Below are positions 10,342 to 21,300 of a stretch of DNA of 64,000 nucleotides, in pieces (position 1 is the stretch's first letter; each line of letters opens with the position of its first letter). The stretch lies in contig JASEVX010000008.1 of NCBI GenBank assembly GCA_031761405.1, forward strand, positions 38,247,355 to 38,311,354. Direction: 5' to 3'. Below the pieces are notes generated by a model. The model had not been told where the DNA came from and searched no databases. It worked only from the letters and a program-made list of their open reading frames with translations. A program made the position numbers and the translations under genes. Source of the stretch: Serripes groenlandicus. Lineage: Eukaryota > Mollusca > Bivalvia > Cardiida > Cardiidae.

Positions 10342-10570
10342 TTAACCCTATCCCACACATACTGGAAATTTGAAGTAGATGACTTTGAAAACATCTACGT
10401 AAAACAACGAAATATCTCTATAAACGAACGCTATATTATTTAATCGAGTTGTGAAAACTTGTATCAAAATGCGAAATTGCTTATTATGAGCAATTTCTCC
10501 TTTTGTTTCAATGTTTTCAAAAGTCGGCTAAAGAGGCGTGAGAAAGCCTTAGCGTGTGAGAAAAGGTTAA
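10342..10570 (+). mobile_element. TTAA-MITE-1 full-length copy, diverged
   Basis: TTAA at both ends. Left end CCCTATCCCACACATACTGG, hairpin loop GCTTATTATGAGC (one mismatch), right end GTGTGAGAAAAGGTTAA. Confidence 0.85.
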
Positions 10571-11057
10571 CTCTGTCCGTGACTTGGTGCGCGGGGACTG
10601 AGCATACATTGCCAAGCAAAGCAAATTCATGTTTGAATATCCGAAAACAGTGCAGACTCGGCCACTCTTATACATAATATACAGGTCTCGTCAGAGTCTT
10701 TATTTGTCTTCACATGAAGTATATGTACACATGCATATTTCGCGAAGACCTGGAAAGAGTAGCCTGTTAAGTCTATGAGCATTCACCGAGTGGTGTTTAA
10801 CTTGAGACATTCAATCATGGCCACTTTTCTTGTTACAACTTTATTATATGTTTTCTCTATCGTGGTAAATTTCTCACCCATTAAACTCGTAATATAAAGT
10901 GTTTAATATGATCCAATAAAGAATGATCACACATTTTTATCACACGTTATATGACGTAAAGTTCGCTTTGAAATCGGACAAATCATAGTACTAGATAAGG
11001 AGGAGTGAACTGGGTTTTTTCCCATCCATATCTATCTTATGACTCCACTTAATCATG
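10571..11057. other. Unassigned non-coding stretch
   Basis: Nothing recognisable was seen. Confidence 0.35.
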
Positions 11058-11116
11058 TGTTGTGGGTACTCACAACAATCGTCTGAGTGAGACGATTTGT
11101 TTGAGTACCCACAACA
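11058..11116. repeat. Hairpin-forming inverted repeat
   Basis: TGTTGTGGGTACTC and ACAATCGTCT on the left pair with AGACGATTTGT and GAGTACCCACAACA on the right, with a short GAGTG loop. This is a compact foldback with no terminal motif shared with the other families here. Confidence 0.8.
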
Positions 11117-11355
11117 TAGGGTCTGAGGGTCCAATAAGGATTTTGGGATGTGAAATATTCTCCTAATCTAGAGCTCTGTCTGACATGTAAAAACTAGTTT
11201 AGCAAAAAATGCAGAAATGAAATCAGTATTCTCCTATCTGAACGACATGTTAGTTTTGGTATCTTAGAGCCAAAAAGAACAAGTTTTTTCGTTTCGCATA
11301 TCTTTGCAGTGTGGTAGACACTTATGAATGTTTCGTTTGTCCGTCCGTCTGTTCA

Positions 11356-11640
11356 TCAGGCAATGGCTTTTGTTTGGAGTTTAACGCCGCTTTCAACAGC
11401 TTTGGTCATATCACGGCGGTCAGTGCACCTACCCATGTTTTCCTGGCTTTCCCACACCAGTACTTACACAACATTCTTTCGAAGCCACTGACTACTTTCT
11501 CACATAGATCAGAGGTGAGAGGCAATGGAAAACATCGCCCGAAAGAATGTCGCCACAACCGGGTATCGAACCCGTGACCTCCAGATCACGAGTCAGATAC
11601 GCTACCAATTGAGCTACCCGGCCGGGTCTCAGGCAATGGC
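11356..11640 (-). mobile_element. Full-length tRNA-derived SINE with target-site duplication
   Basis: TCAGGCAATGGC occurs at 11356-11367 and again at 11629-11640, giving a 12-bp target-site duplication. On the minus strand the head has an A box (TAGCTCAATTGGTAGCG), an anticodon-arm-like segment (CTCGTGA, threonine-like CGT; inferred) and a B box (GGGTTCGATACCC). The body follows, ending in CGGCGTTAAACTCCAAACAAA. Complete ends and a perfect duplication make this one of the youngest SINE insertions in the window. Confidence 0.9.
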
Positions 11641-12640
11641 GTGAGTAGTTGATAACAGTTATAAATCACAGGTGACATAAGTATGTGTTACTTTGAAAAC
11701 AAAATGTACATGTATTTCAATATATCTCTGTTTTCTAAAATGCAAATGGTATTTCTTTTTCAATGTTGATGTATCGGTTTTTACCTTTATAAAAAAGGAT
11801 TTGTAACACAAGAGTATTCTAAGTTGCAGAATTAAAAAAAAAAGTCTTCAATCTGAGATGATTTTCCAATTGTTTTTCATTTTCAATGTTGATTTTCCTA
11901 TAGAAAAAGTTAGATTATTAACACAATTGAATATAAAGTTGCAGAATTTAAAAAAGAATAAAAGGAAAATAAGTTTTAAAATCTATGAGTTGATTTCCCA
12001 CTTGGCAATGCTCGTTTTCTAACGAATGACTTTTTCGTCACCTAGGGATCATGAGTATACGTGTACGGTCGTTGAACTGTATTTAGCGGGATTAATCTAA
12101 TATACATGTCACTAATCGATATACAGATCAATTAAACTGTTGTCATTGCCCTTTTTATAAGCGTGATGGTTCACATTTTCAATTGCGTGTGCTGGTCAAT
12201 AACCCACACACAACATTACGTACAATGTTTCGGTTTGGTAGTGCAGGGGTTTCCGAGTGTTCGTGTTCAACAGGTGAAAAAGCAGCAATTTGTTGGTGGA
12301 TTGACAAGCGTTTGAGCTTCCCTAAAATGCCATGAAACGCGAGACGGGTACAAATGAGCGGTGCCCCAGGAAAGATTCTTACACGTGTGGGAAAAGACCT
12401 GCTTGCATGTCCATCAACGCTGCAGGAGCGAAACTGCTTGAAACCTAAGTTCGTTTAACGTTGTATGCCTAGTTGATGAGGCTGTGCGGTTGCTCTGGCT
12501 TGCTGATCTTGTTATTCGCTGGAAGAAACAACCGTAGTCTTACGGTCGGGTTTCGCATCAGGGCACCGCTCAAATATGAATGTTTAAAGCGTTCGCCAAA
12601 CTAATGAATACAATCAATATTCGTACTGATCATCGATATA
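11641..12640. other. Unassigned; one spaced inverted repeat
   Basis: TGAGCGGTGCCC near 12355 is matched by GGGCACCGCTCA near 12558, about 200 bp apart. This could be the ends of a small unrecognised element. The rest shows nothing clear. Confidence 0.3.
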
Positions 12641-12654
12641 CAGTCAAACCTGTG

Positions 12655-12775
12655 CTATAAAGACCACCTTTGTTTAGCATTCCATGTCTATAGCAACCAC
12701 ACTTTTAATTTCCCAATTTACAATTTTCTTCATAAATGACCCTGTGATTAAAGGCCACCTGTGAAAAAAAGACAG
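12655..12775. repeat. Possible end of a DNA-transposon-like repeat
   Basis: CAGTCAAACCTGTGCTATAA with GACCACC motifs resembles a repeat type I recall from many invertebrate genomes. No second end was identified. Confidence 0.25.
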
Positions 12776-12895
12776 GATTGTTCTCTTCCCATGGATGGAC
12801 TTCAAAAACAGGCTGGACTGACATTGAATAGTTAACATGGCATTGACGGTTTACCACAGAATATAAAACTTAAAAAGCATGGTAAACTTGTGATG

Positions 12896-13015
12896 GGTCC
12901 CATTTCCTCTCAATAGTGTAGGCTTAACATTACGACTGACTCGCTGGTGAAAGGCTTAATGAACCCATAGCACTTTTAACTTACCAAGGAAACGCTTAAA
13001 TATAACTGAAAAATA
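12896..13015 (+). mobile_element. SINE body fragment
   Basis: AGGCTTAACATTACGACTGACTCGCTGGTG and TTACCAAGGAAACGCTTAAATATAACTGAA match the body of the SINE at 18535-18690. No head is present. Confidence 0.6.
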
Positions 13016-13227
13016 ATCGAAATCAGCGTAAATGACCATAAATACAAATTAAGAATTCAAGAGTAGCCAATAAGTTTCTTTCGAGCAGTATGGATCGTGA
13101 ACGCTTTTCGTTGATACACAAGAAGTTCTTGGATTGAGTTATTTATATTATACCAAAACACAACAATACAGCCCGTTACATTGCTGTCGCCTGCAAGAAC
13201 GAGTTGTCAATGAGCCTGCCAGATGTC

Positions 13228-13440
13228 GTTTCCCTCTTTCCCACATACAGACGCTTTCTGACGGACGTCTCTGCTGTATATCACCAACTGAAAACAGTGC
13301 AGCAAAATGATTCTATATTGTATCACCATGTTTCATTCTTTTCTAAAATCAAACTGTCATCTGCAGTAGTTTTCTGTATTTTCGTCAATTGTGACGCAAA
13401 GTCGTCTGCTGTTGTATGTCTCCGATTGACTTTGCGTCAC
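13228..13440 (-). mobile_element. TTAA-MITE-1 strongly diverged copy
   Basis: TTTCCCTCTTTCCCACATACAGACGCTTTCTGACG at the left; a degenerate interior; AAAGTCGTCTGCTGTTGTATG at the right. The flanking repeat GTGACGCAAAGTCGTC / GACTTTGCGTCAC forms an extra short palindrome. Confidence 0.6.
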
Positions 13441-13479
13441 CCAATCAAAGTGTCGCCTGTACTAACTGAAACGTGTTAG

Positions 13480-14025
13480 GTATCAACAGGGGAGATCTTC
13501 CATATAAATACAGTAGGTACAGAAGCGAGGATTTCCGGGTGCCCAGGCGTTATATAAGGTGTCGTCAGCGAATTATCTGATTCAAATGCCAATATACGAA
13601 TAGCGAAGTATTTTGGTCTGATTTCAAAGCTATTGAAATTAATTCCGTAGCCGAATGACATCAGCTTTTGTACATTTAACCTATGTAACGCAGACAGTAG
13701 TTTATTGAGAGGGTATGCCTCGACTGATTCGCTTTGAATTTCGCCATGTTTAATTAAATGGGGGTAAGCTTGACAATTGTTTGTTTGTATGTTATTCTAC
13801 GCCGCTTTCTACGCCCACTCCCCGCGGCATTAGGCACTCTTTAAACAAACATCTTAACACACTATGCTACAAAACGTGTCTGTAATTGTTCACTGAATGC
13901 CGTTCAAGAGGCTCTAAATTGTCAAAATAGGTTAAAATTGGATTAAATATAAATCTGTTTTAAATCGAATTATAAAACCCCCTTTTTATGCATCTGTCGT
14001 ATGCTGAAAATGTACAACTATAAGT
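13480..14025. other. Unassigned non-coding stretch
   Basis: A short SINE-like scrap (TACGCCGCTTTCTACGCCC) lies near 13800. Nothing else was recognised. Confidence 0.35.
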
Positions 14026-14251
14026 TTAACCCTTTCCCACATAAAACTTTAAACTGCGGCAGACGACTTTAAAAATGTATAGAATCTCTAAAAGGCAAAG
14101 TTTAATTACTTAAAACAAATTGAGTTGAAAACATGGTGGTGGCAAAAGGAAAAATTGATCATTATTAGCAATTTGTCCTTATATCTAAATGTTTTCAAAT
14201 GTCGTCTGCTGCCGAGGTGTCAAAACGGGTCTGGTTTTGGGAAAGGGTTTA
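14026..14251 (+). mobile_element. TTAA-MITE-1 copy
   Basis: TTAACCCTTTCCCACATAAAAC at the left; hairpin with AAAATTGATCATTATTAGCAATTTGTCC (partly mismatched); right arm GTCGTCTGCTGCCGAGG and end GGGAAAGGGTTTA. Confidence 0.85.
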
Positions 14252-14339
14252 TATAGATATGAATATATCTATATAACTATATATTAGTTTTAACTTATTT
14301 ATTTTACATCGCTTGTGAAACAAGCTTTAAGCTTATAGT

Positions 14340-14500
14340 TATCACGCTCGATGTCTGCTTCCTGGAGACATAACCAGAACTCGCGCCGTTTGTGTGGAGA
14401 AATCCTAAAGGCAGAACCCGCTCATCACAGGATTCGAACCCGGGACCTTTTGTACAAGAGGCCAACGATCTACCACGGTAGCACGGTCTTCCACTATATA
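14340..14500 (-). mobile_element. tRNA-headed SINE of a different family
   Basis: On the minus strand the sequence reads GTGCTACCGTGGTAGATCG (A-box region) and GGTCCCGGGTTCGAATCCTG (B box). The body, GCGGGTTCTGCCTTTAGGATTTC, differs from the other SINEs here. Confidence 0.6.
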
Positions 14501-14515
14501 TTAATGTTTGCATTT

Positions 14516-14761
14516 CGAGGGCTTGGTGTGAAACAGTTGTAACTAAAATAGGTATTTTTTTACCAAGTTTAATAACCTCGCCATAAAGTATTTATAAGCG
14601 TTAAATCATTTTTCTTGGTAAACAATGGAAATTTAGGTGCCATTGCTCGTTCTGAGCAATGGCACCTAAATTTGCATTGTTTACAAAGGGGTCAAAATTG
14701 CCCCTAAACCAGGGTTTTCAAAATAGGTTTTTAGTTACAACCGTTTCACGCCAAGCCCTCG
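14516..14761. mobile_element. CGAGGGCTTGG MITE, full copy
   Basis: 246 bp with terminal inverted repeats CGAGGGCTTGGTGTGAAAC and GTTTCACGCCAAGCCCTCG. The centre is a long hairpin, GGTGCCATTGCTCG then TTC then TGAGCAATGGCACC. The same length and structure are seen at 26316. Confidence 0.9.
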
Positions 14762-14811
14762 ATTTGTTCTATCGGTTACATGATAAAGACAACAACACAT
14801 ATAACATCTCG

Positions 14812-15010
14812 TTAACCCGTTCCCACATATATAGACGCATTTTGACCCATCTGCAGCAGACAACTTTTGAGAACATCTTGACAAAAGGAGAAATTGCTCA
14901 AAACGATACGATTCAGTAATTTTACCTACAGTTATAGATATTTTCCATATTTTTTGGTTGAAATGTTCAAAGTCGTCTTCTGAAGAGTTGCTGTATTTGG
15001 GAAAGGGTTA
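14812..15010 (-). mobile_element. TTAA-MITE-1 copy, left hairpin arm only
   Basis: TTAACCCGTTCCCACATATATAGACGC at the left and ATCTGCAGCAGACAACTTTTGAGAAC. GGAGAAATTGCTCAAAACGA is not followed by its complement. It ends GGGAAAGGGTTA. Confidence 0.8.
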
Positions 15011-15119
15011 GATGAAAGAATACAGTGCAACATCTCCCGAGCAACATCTGGAGAGGGCAATGGAATGCAGCTGTTCTAGAAGGGTTGGCCATTTAAACGA
15101 TTTCCTAAGAATACACCGT

Positions 15120-15345
15120 GCCAAGCAATTTCTCCTTTGCCAACAATGATGTTCACTCCAACTCAACACTATCATTTCTTTGTCATTCGATTTTCCATCT
15201 GTTTGTTGTTAAATGTGGTAAAAAGTCACACACCTGGGGTTTTCCAGAGATATCGTTTTGAAAGGTTACACTTTGGTGTTTCTAAAATTATTTAAGGGAA
15301 ATATGAAACATCACTAATGTAACAATGTCGTCTGCTGCCTTGACC
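15120..15345 (-). mobile_element. TTAA-MITE-1 degenerate fragment
   Basis: CAAGCAATTTCTCCTTTGCCAACAATG, then AT-rich spacer and CAATGTCGTCTGCTGCC. Termini are missing. Confidence 0.5.
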
Positions 15346-15466
15346 GTTCAAACGTCGTTTGATTTGGAAGGTAGGGAGCAACATCTGAAACATACGAACA
15401 AGTCGCAGGACATTTCAATGCCATGGAGTAAATATATGTGCATATACACACTATCACCACAGCCTT

Positions 15467-16890
15467 CCCCGTCTAACTAGCGCTACAAGGGGCATAGGTG
15501 TAAGTTCTGTCGAACACGTTAACGTTACAAGAGGCATAGGTTTAAGTTGTGACGAAACTCTAACGTTACAAGGGGCATAGGTGTTAGTTCTGACGAAAAT
15601 CAAACGTTGAAAAGGGCATTGGTGTAAGTTCTGACGAAACACAAACGTAACAAGGGGCATTGGTGTACGTACTGACGAAACACTAACGTTACAAGGGACA
15701 TAGGTGTCAGTTCTGACGAAACACTAACGTTACAAGGGGCATTGGCGTAGGTTCTGACGAACCACACATGTTACAAGGGCATTGGTGTAAGTTCTGACGA
15801 AACACTAACGTTACAAGGGACATAGGTGTTAGTACTGACGAAACACTAACGTTACAAGGGACATAGGTGTAAGTACTGACGAAACACTAACGTTACAAAG
15901 GACATAGGTGTAAGTACTGACGAAACACTAACGTTACAAGGGGCATTGGTGTAAGTTCTGACGAAACATTAACGTTACAAGGGGAATAGGTGTAAGTTTT
16001 GAGTTCTGACATAATACTAACGTTACAAGGGGCATAGGTGTAAGTACTGACGAAACACTAACGTTACAAGGGGCATAGGTGTAAGTACTGACGAAACACT
16101 AACGTTACAAGGGGCATAGGTGTAAGTACTGACGAAACACTAACGTTACAAGGGGCATAGGTGTAAGTACTGACGAAACACTAATGTTACGCGGGGCATA
16201 GGTGTAAATTCTGAAGAAACTGTAACGTTACAAGGGGCATATCTGTAAGTTCTGACGAAACGCTAACGTTACGCGGGGCATAGGTGTAAGTTCTGACGAA
16301 ACACTAACGTTACAAGGGGCATATGTGTAAGTTCTGACGAAACACTAACGTTACGCGGGGCATATGTGTAATTTCTGACGAAACGCTAACGTTACGCGGG
16401 GCATAGGTGTAAGTTCTGACGAAACACTAACGTTACAAGGGGCATAGGTGTAAGTTCTGACGAAACACTAACGTTACGCGGGGCATATGTGTAATTTCTG
16501 ACGAAACGCTAACGTTACGCGGGGCATAGGTGTAAGTTCTGACGAAACACTAACGTTACAAGGGACATAGGTGTAAGTTCTGACGAAACACTAACGTTAC
16601 AAGGGGCATATGTGTAATTTCTGACGAAACACTAACGTTACAAGGGGCATAGGTGTTAGTTCTGACGAAACACTAACGTTACAAGGGGCATAGGTGTAAG
16701 TTCTGACGAAATACTAACTCTATACAAGGGTCATAATTGTAAATTTCAACAACACTATCGTTACAAGAGGCATTAATTGTGAATTCTGACGAAAAATCTA
16801 ACGTTTCAAGCGTCATAGATGTAAATTCTTATAAAACACTAACGTTACAAGAAGCATAGGTGTACATTCTTACGAAACACTAATAGTGTC
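15467..16890. repeat. 41-bp satellite array
   Basis: The unit reads AACGTTACAAGGGGCATAGG and TGTAAGTTCTGACGAAACACT. About 34 units fit, including edge variants. Variants carrying TTACGCGGGG and ATGTGTAATTTC recur every third unit between about 16260 and 16600 (123-bp higher-order period, for example 16361 and 16484). The right edge decays gradually to about 17050. Confidence 0.95.
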
Positions 16891-17057
16891 CGATATATGT
16901 TTCAAGGGGCGCATGTGTTAATTAGGATAAACCACTAGAACTGTCCGACTTATGTTACAATGGGAATCGGTGAAAATTCAGACAGAACGAAAGAACTGTC
17001 CGACTTATTTTACAAGGGGCATATCAGTATATTCTGGCTGAACACTCGAGCTGTCTG

Positions 17058-17130
17058 ACTAACGGGATCGAACCCGTAACCTCTTGCACCCGATACGGAC
17101 GCTCTTCCACTTCACCATCGAGTTGATTCC
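17058..17130 (-). mobile_element. SINE head fragment
   Basis: Minus-strand reading gives CTCGATGGTGAAGTGGAAGAGCG (A-box region) and AGGTTACGGGTTCGATCCCG (B box). No body is attached. Confidence 0.7.
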
Positions 17131-17159
17131 TGCATATTTCTAAAATAAAGAATATTGAA

Positions 17160-17357
17160 AAATTAAAAAGCGAACCCCGGGTTCGATCCCCAGTCGCGGC
17201 ACTACGGTCATGGTGGAGTGCCCTTGGGCAAGGCACATTTTCTGGCCTAGTACTGTTTTGTTTACCCAGGGATCATGAATAAGTGAACTGTCGCCTTTAT
17301 ATAACTGAAATATTGTTGAAAGCGGCGTAAAACCCCAATAAATAAATAAATAAATTA
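17160..17357 (+). mobile_element. SINE body with 3' tail
   Basis: Starts in the B box (GGGTTCGATCCCCAGTCGCGG). It continues through TTGGGCAAGGCACATTTTC, TACCCAGGGATCATGAATAAG and ATATAACTGAAATATTGTTG, and ends in GGCGTAAAACCCC plus (AATA)n. Confidence 0.85.
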
Positions 17358-17593
17358 TATTTTGAAATAAGACAACACGAATGTGTATGTTGATTTTGGT
17401 GAACATTGTTTTCCAGGGCTGTTCAAAGTCGTATTTTTAGGATAGGTAATTGTTGTTTAACTTCACGTATATATCTGAGTAAGGGTTAATCCGTGGATGT
17501 GAACACATGTAATTTTTATATATTCGAAAACCTATTTTCTGTCATTGTGACCTGACACAGAAATAACAGCTTACGAATAATGTATAATTCGTT

Positions 17594-17768
17594 TGAACCC
17601 TTTCTCACATACAACACAACTGCAGCAGACGACGTCTAGGAAAACACAAGACAAATCTCTACAAATGAAGACACAATTTGTAAAAAGGAAGGTTGAAAAC
17701 ATTTTGACAAAAGAAGAAAATGTTCGTTTTGAGAAATTTCTTGTTTAGTAACAAAACTAACAATGAGT
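17594..17768 (+). mobile_element. TTAA-MITE-1 copy, right side missing
   Basis: GAACCCTTTCTCACATACAACAC, then TGCAGCAGACGACGTCTAGG and hairpin GTTCGTTTTGAGAAATTTC. The right arm is absent, and the next copy begins directly at 17769. Confidence 0.75.
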
Positions 17769-17997
17769 TTAACCCTTTCCCTCATACGACAATTCTGCAG
17801 CAGACGACTTTGAACATATCTTGTCAAAAAATGGAAAATCTCTAAAACTGAATGGATAACCTATGACTAAAAGTAGAAAACATTGTGGCAAAAGGAGAAA
17901 TTGCTCGTTCTGAGCAATTTCTCCTTTTGTCATTATGTTTTCAAAAAGTCGTCTGCTGCAGAGGCGTCAGAACGGTTCATATGCGGGAAAGGGTTCA
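17769..17997 (+). mobile_element. TTAA-MITE-1, CTCAT subfamily
   Basis: TTAACCCTTTCCCTCATACGAC to ATGCGGGAAAGGGTTCA (right TTAA mutated by one base). Unlike most CTCAT copies the loop is GCTCGTTCTGAGC (GCTC/GAGC pair). Confidence 0.9.
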
Positions 17998-18186
17998 GTA
18001 AACTATTCCATTGATCGACTTTCAATGGTAAACTACACCAGGGTGTTATTGGTGGAATTCATTGACGAAAACGCTGGCTGCAATCCAACCAGAGGGGATT
18101 TTGGAACCAAAGAAATTCAATTCTTAAAACAACGGTACTCACAATGGTGGTTTTGCGTGGGATAGAGTGACTCATCTATAGAACCG

Positions 18187-18299
18187 TCTCGTTGGTGTAG
18201 TGGCTGAGCTTCCGTCCGTCCGTCTTGGGTGCCGGAGGTCGTGGTTTCGATCCTCGGCCGGGTCACAATAAATACTTTCAGATATGGTCGTAATGCCCT
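18187..18299 (+). mobile_element. SINE head only
   Basis: TTGGTGTAGTGGCTGAGCTTC (A-box region) and GGTCGTGGTTTCGATCCTCGG (B box), followed by about 30 bp and then a TTAA-MITE-1 copy. No SINE body was found after the MITE in the expected order. Confidence 0.75.
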
Positions 18300-18530
18300 T
18301 TAACCCTTTCCCCTCATTCGACAATTATGCAGCAGACGACTTTGAACGTATTTTGTCAAAACATAGAAAATCTCCATAAATGAATGGATAACCTATGACA
18401 AAAAGTGGAAAACATTGTGGCAAGAGGAGAAATTGCACGTTTTGTGCAATTTCTTCTTTTGTCACTATGTTTTCAAAAAGCCGTCTGCTGCAGAGGCGTC
18501 AGAAAGCGTCTATATGAGGGAAAGGGTTAA
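18300..18530 (+). mobile_element. TTAA-MITE-1, CTCAT subfamily, full
   Basis: TTAA at both ends, left CCCTTTTCCCCTCATTCGAC, loop GCACGTTTTGTGC, right TATGAGGGAAAGGG. Confidence 0.93.
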
Positions 18531-18534
18531 CCTC

Positions 18535-18690
18535 ATTGGCGCTCCGGATTGTGTGTGGTTTTGCATTCCGACTGACTCGCTGGTGTCAGGACAAAAAGGA
18601 CCAGTAGTACCGGTAGCTTACCCAAGAAACGCCGTGATATAACTGGAAATGTGTTGGATGTGGCTTAAAACACAATGTACAAACGACACA
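18535..18690 (+). mobile_element. SINE body fragment
   Basis: GGCGCTCCGGATTGTG, TTCCGACTGACTCGCTGGTGTCAGG, AGCTTACCCAAGAAACGCCG and TGATATAACTGGAAATG are the SINE body modules in order. It starts immediately after the MITE at 18300-18530. Confidence 0.7.
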
Positions 18691-18723
18691 GTGAGGGGGT
18701 GCTACATCGTCGGCGTCGAGACA

Positions 18724-18940
18724 TTAACCCTTTCCCACATATAGAATTTCTGACGCCTGTGCGGCAGACGACTTTTGAAAAAAAAAATGAAAATTTATCT
18801 CGTTTTAACCTCTTTTATTTTATTCAAAAATATCTATAAAATTAATAAGAGTTTGCTCATCATAAGGTAATTCTTCCTTCTTCCAGAGTGTCTACAGAAG
18901 TCGTCTGCTGCAGATACGTTAACATGCGTCTGTTGAATAA
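18724..18940. mobile_element. TTAA-MITE-1 diverged copy
   Basis: TTAACCCTTTCCCACATATAG at the left with TCTGACGCCTGTGCGGCAGACG. The centre is AT-rich with TTTGCTCATCATAAGG. The right side has GAAGTCGTCTGCTGCAGATACG and the terminus is lost. Both ends resemble the longer arm type, so orientation is unclear. Confidence 0.65.
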
Positions 18941-19075
18941 AACCGTCGACGAAATTCTTAAAGTGTATGAACCGATCTCATGCCGAAACGCTCTTCCATG
19001 TTGTCGTAACAGAGAGTCTAGTCTGGTAAACCCCAATATCGCCTCGCACGATTCTGATTAAGTTCTGCTGATGCA

Positions 19076-19331
19076 GGTTGATGCTGCTGCTGATGATGAT
19101 GATAATGTTGATGAGGAGGATACTGGTGTTAAGGACGATGATGATGTTGCTGTTGATAAGGACGATGAGGAGGATGCTGATGATAGAGACGACGATGCTG
19201 ATTAGGAGGTTATCGATGCTGCTGCTGCTGATGATGATGATAAGGACGACGATGATGATGTTGATGCTACTGGTGATTATGACCGAATAAGGGTGATGCT
19301 GATGCTGCTGATGACAAGGAGGACGACGACT

Positions 19332-19371
<40 letters not shown>

Positions 19372-19380
19372 TGATAATGA
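19076..19380. repeat. GAT/GAC trinucleotide-rich low-complexity tract
   Basis: Imperfect GAT, GAC and GCT triplets, ending in a purer GAC run near 19325-19370. Long frames on both strands here are products of the triplet composition. Confidence 0.9.
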
Positions 19381-19588
19381 TATTTTTGCAAGTTTCAAGA
19401 AGTCAATGAGTTCTTGATGACTCCTCCACTCAGTCGACACGTGACACGAATATACTCGGATATAATACTACTCGGATATTATCCTCATAGCAATAAACCA
19501 TGAAGTGTTTTGATCGTTGTAGCGATTTATTGAAGCTCGTGTTATTTGTTAAGATAAGAGCTACAGAAGTGGTTTTCACTTACTCAAC

Positions 19589-19795
19589 TTAACCCTTTCC
19601 CACATACAATAAATCTGAAGCAGACGACTTTGAAAACATATGGAACCCTCTATAAATAAATGAACACTTATTGAATAAAATTTAAATCATTGTGGCAAAA
19701 GCAGAAATTGCTCATCATGAAGAATTTCTTCTTTTGCCATAATGTTTTCAAATGGTTGTCTGCTGCAGAAGCGTCTGTATGTGTGGAAGGGTTAA
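19589..19795 (+). mobile_element. TTAA-MITE-1 full copy
   Basis: TTAACCCTTTCCCACATACAAT to GTGTGGAAGGGTTAA. The hairpin has arms GCAGAAATTGCTCATCATG / AAGAATTTCTTC with one broken pair. Confidence 0.88.
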
Positions 19796-20212
19796 ATTCG
19801 TTTACCCGATTTGCTATTTTCAAGTCGTCTGATTTGAAAACATTATGAGGAAAACAATATAAAACTAGATACAGTATGAATTTCGCTTAAATAAAAATGT
19901 ACATACATTCAATTAATATACTGGCCTTTGTCTTTTGTTTTTAATTTGTAAAACACACATGTATATAGATTGTAAAAGGGATGTTTCAAAAGTCCTTACC
20001 TTAAATTAATGTACTTAGTAAGGACAAACAGAAATCAAGATATGTGGTCACGCTGGCAGGTCTAAATATTCTCCTTGTCCGAAATTTCTAAGCATCCCTA
20101 CAGGATAACAGGGATATATACATTATATGACAGAGGATTCTAAAACCTTCATTCTGTCCACGATACTTTCGCGAATATTCCAGTGTTTTATTATATTTAA
20201 AATCTTAATTAA

Positions 20213-20430
20213 AAGAGGTCGAATGGTTAGTGTCGGATTTGGATTCAGGCGTCCCGGGTTCGAACCCAAGTCGCGGAACAGCGATCATGGTAGAGTACAC
20301 TTGGGCAAGGCATATTTCCATGCCCAGTACTGGTTTGTTTACTCAGCGATAATAATTAAGTAGACTGCGCCATGATATTACCGACCTAATGTTGAAAACG
20401 GCGTAAAAAGCCCCAACCAATATAAAGAAA
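20213..20430 (+). mobile_element. SINE, nearly complete
   Basis: GAATGGTTAGTGTCGG (A-box remains), CCGGGTTCGAACCCAAGTCGCGG (B box), TTGGGCAAGGCATATTTCC, TACTCAGCGATAATAATTAAG and GGCGTAAAAAGCCCC in the standard order. Confidence 0.8.
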
Positions 20431-20477
20431 ATAATTAATTCAGTAATTAATCAATTTAAACGAATTAATCAACATTT

Positions 20478-20750
20478 TTTCGGTCATATCAAGGCGGCCA
20501 GTTCGTCTGTAGATCCATGTTTTCCCTGGCTTCCCAACACCAGCACTCCACACAACATTCTTTCCAAGCAGCTGGCTCCTTTTCCACATAGACTGTTAGC
20601 CGATTGGTGGAAGACGAATTACGCGTGTCGCATTGACTTTTGTCAAAGGTCGGAAAGAATGTTGGCCGAGCTGAGTTTCGAACTCACAATCTCTGGATTG
20701 ACAGCCCGCTTGGCTACCGACTGATCTACCATCGCTCGGCTCGGATTATA
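20478..20750 (-). mobile_element. SINE, longer body variant
   Basis: Minus-strand head with GCGATGGTAGATCAGTCGG (A box) and GAGATTGTGAGTTCGAAACTC (B box). The body includes GACAAAAGTCAATGCGACACG and TTCCACCAATCGGCTAACAG. This long-body form also occurs at 42295-42590 and 57460-57722. Confidence 0.85.
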
Positions 20751-20762
20751 AGGAGAGACTGG

Positions 20763-20970
20763 ATAACCCTTTCAAACATACGACATAGCTGCTGCAGACG
20801 ACTGAACACATCTAGAAAAAAATGAAGGTATAATTACTGAAAAGAGTTGAAACTTTGTGGCAAAAGAAGAAAATGCTCTTTTTGAGCAATTTCTCCTCAT
20901 GTCACAATGTTTGTAAAATTTATCTGCTGTAGAGGCGCCAGAACTCGTCTATGTGTGGGAAAGCGGTAAT
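20763..20970 (+). mobile_element. TTAA-MITE-1 copy
   Basis: TAACCCTTTCAAACATACGAC, TGCTGCAGACGACTGAACAC, hairpin GCTCTTTTTGAGCAATTTCTCC, right end GTGTGGGAAAGCGGTAA. Both TTAA ends carry substitutions. Confidence 0.8.
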
Positions 20971-21300
20971 ACAATTATGCATGACACTACCCGGAGGCTA
21001 AGCATTATTTCGAGTGCAGTGGAACGAATGATGTAGTACTTGGGCATGATACTCTCTCGAAAACATTACGGGAAAATTATTCAATGTGAATCTTTTATTT
21101 TTAGAAATAAGACTTCAAATGTCGTTTGTTTCGGGTGTAAACAAAAAAGGAACCGCAAAACTCTTATTTTAAAACCGCAGTATTGAAGTATACTAACTCA
21201 CATTAGATTCTAATTTATATTTAACATTATCGTTTGAAAGTCTATGGTATGAAAAAAAAAACAGGAACAAGATTAAACACAAAAATGTGTTTAATTTGTC

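Noticed and set aside
11553..11627. tRNA gene
   Set aside because: A tRNA-like A box, B box and anticodon-like loop are present, but the sequence is the head of a SINE with body, tail and target-site duplication. The same holds for the heads at 18187, 25876, 27645, 37540, 40460 and 42590.
18978..19391. 137-codon minus-strand and 70-codon plus-strand frames
   Set aside because: Both are translations of an imperfect GAT/GAC triplet tract, giving Arg-, Ile-, Ser- or Met/Leu-rich low-complexity peptides.
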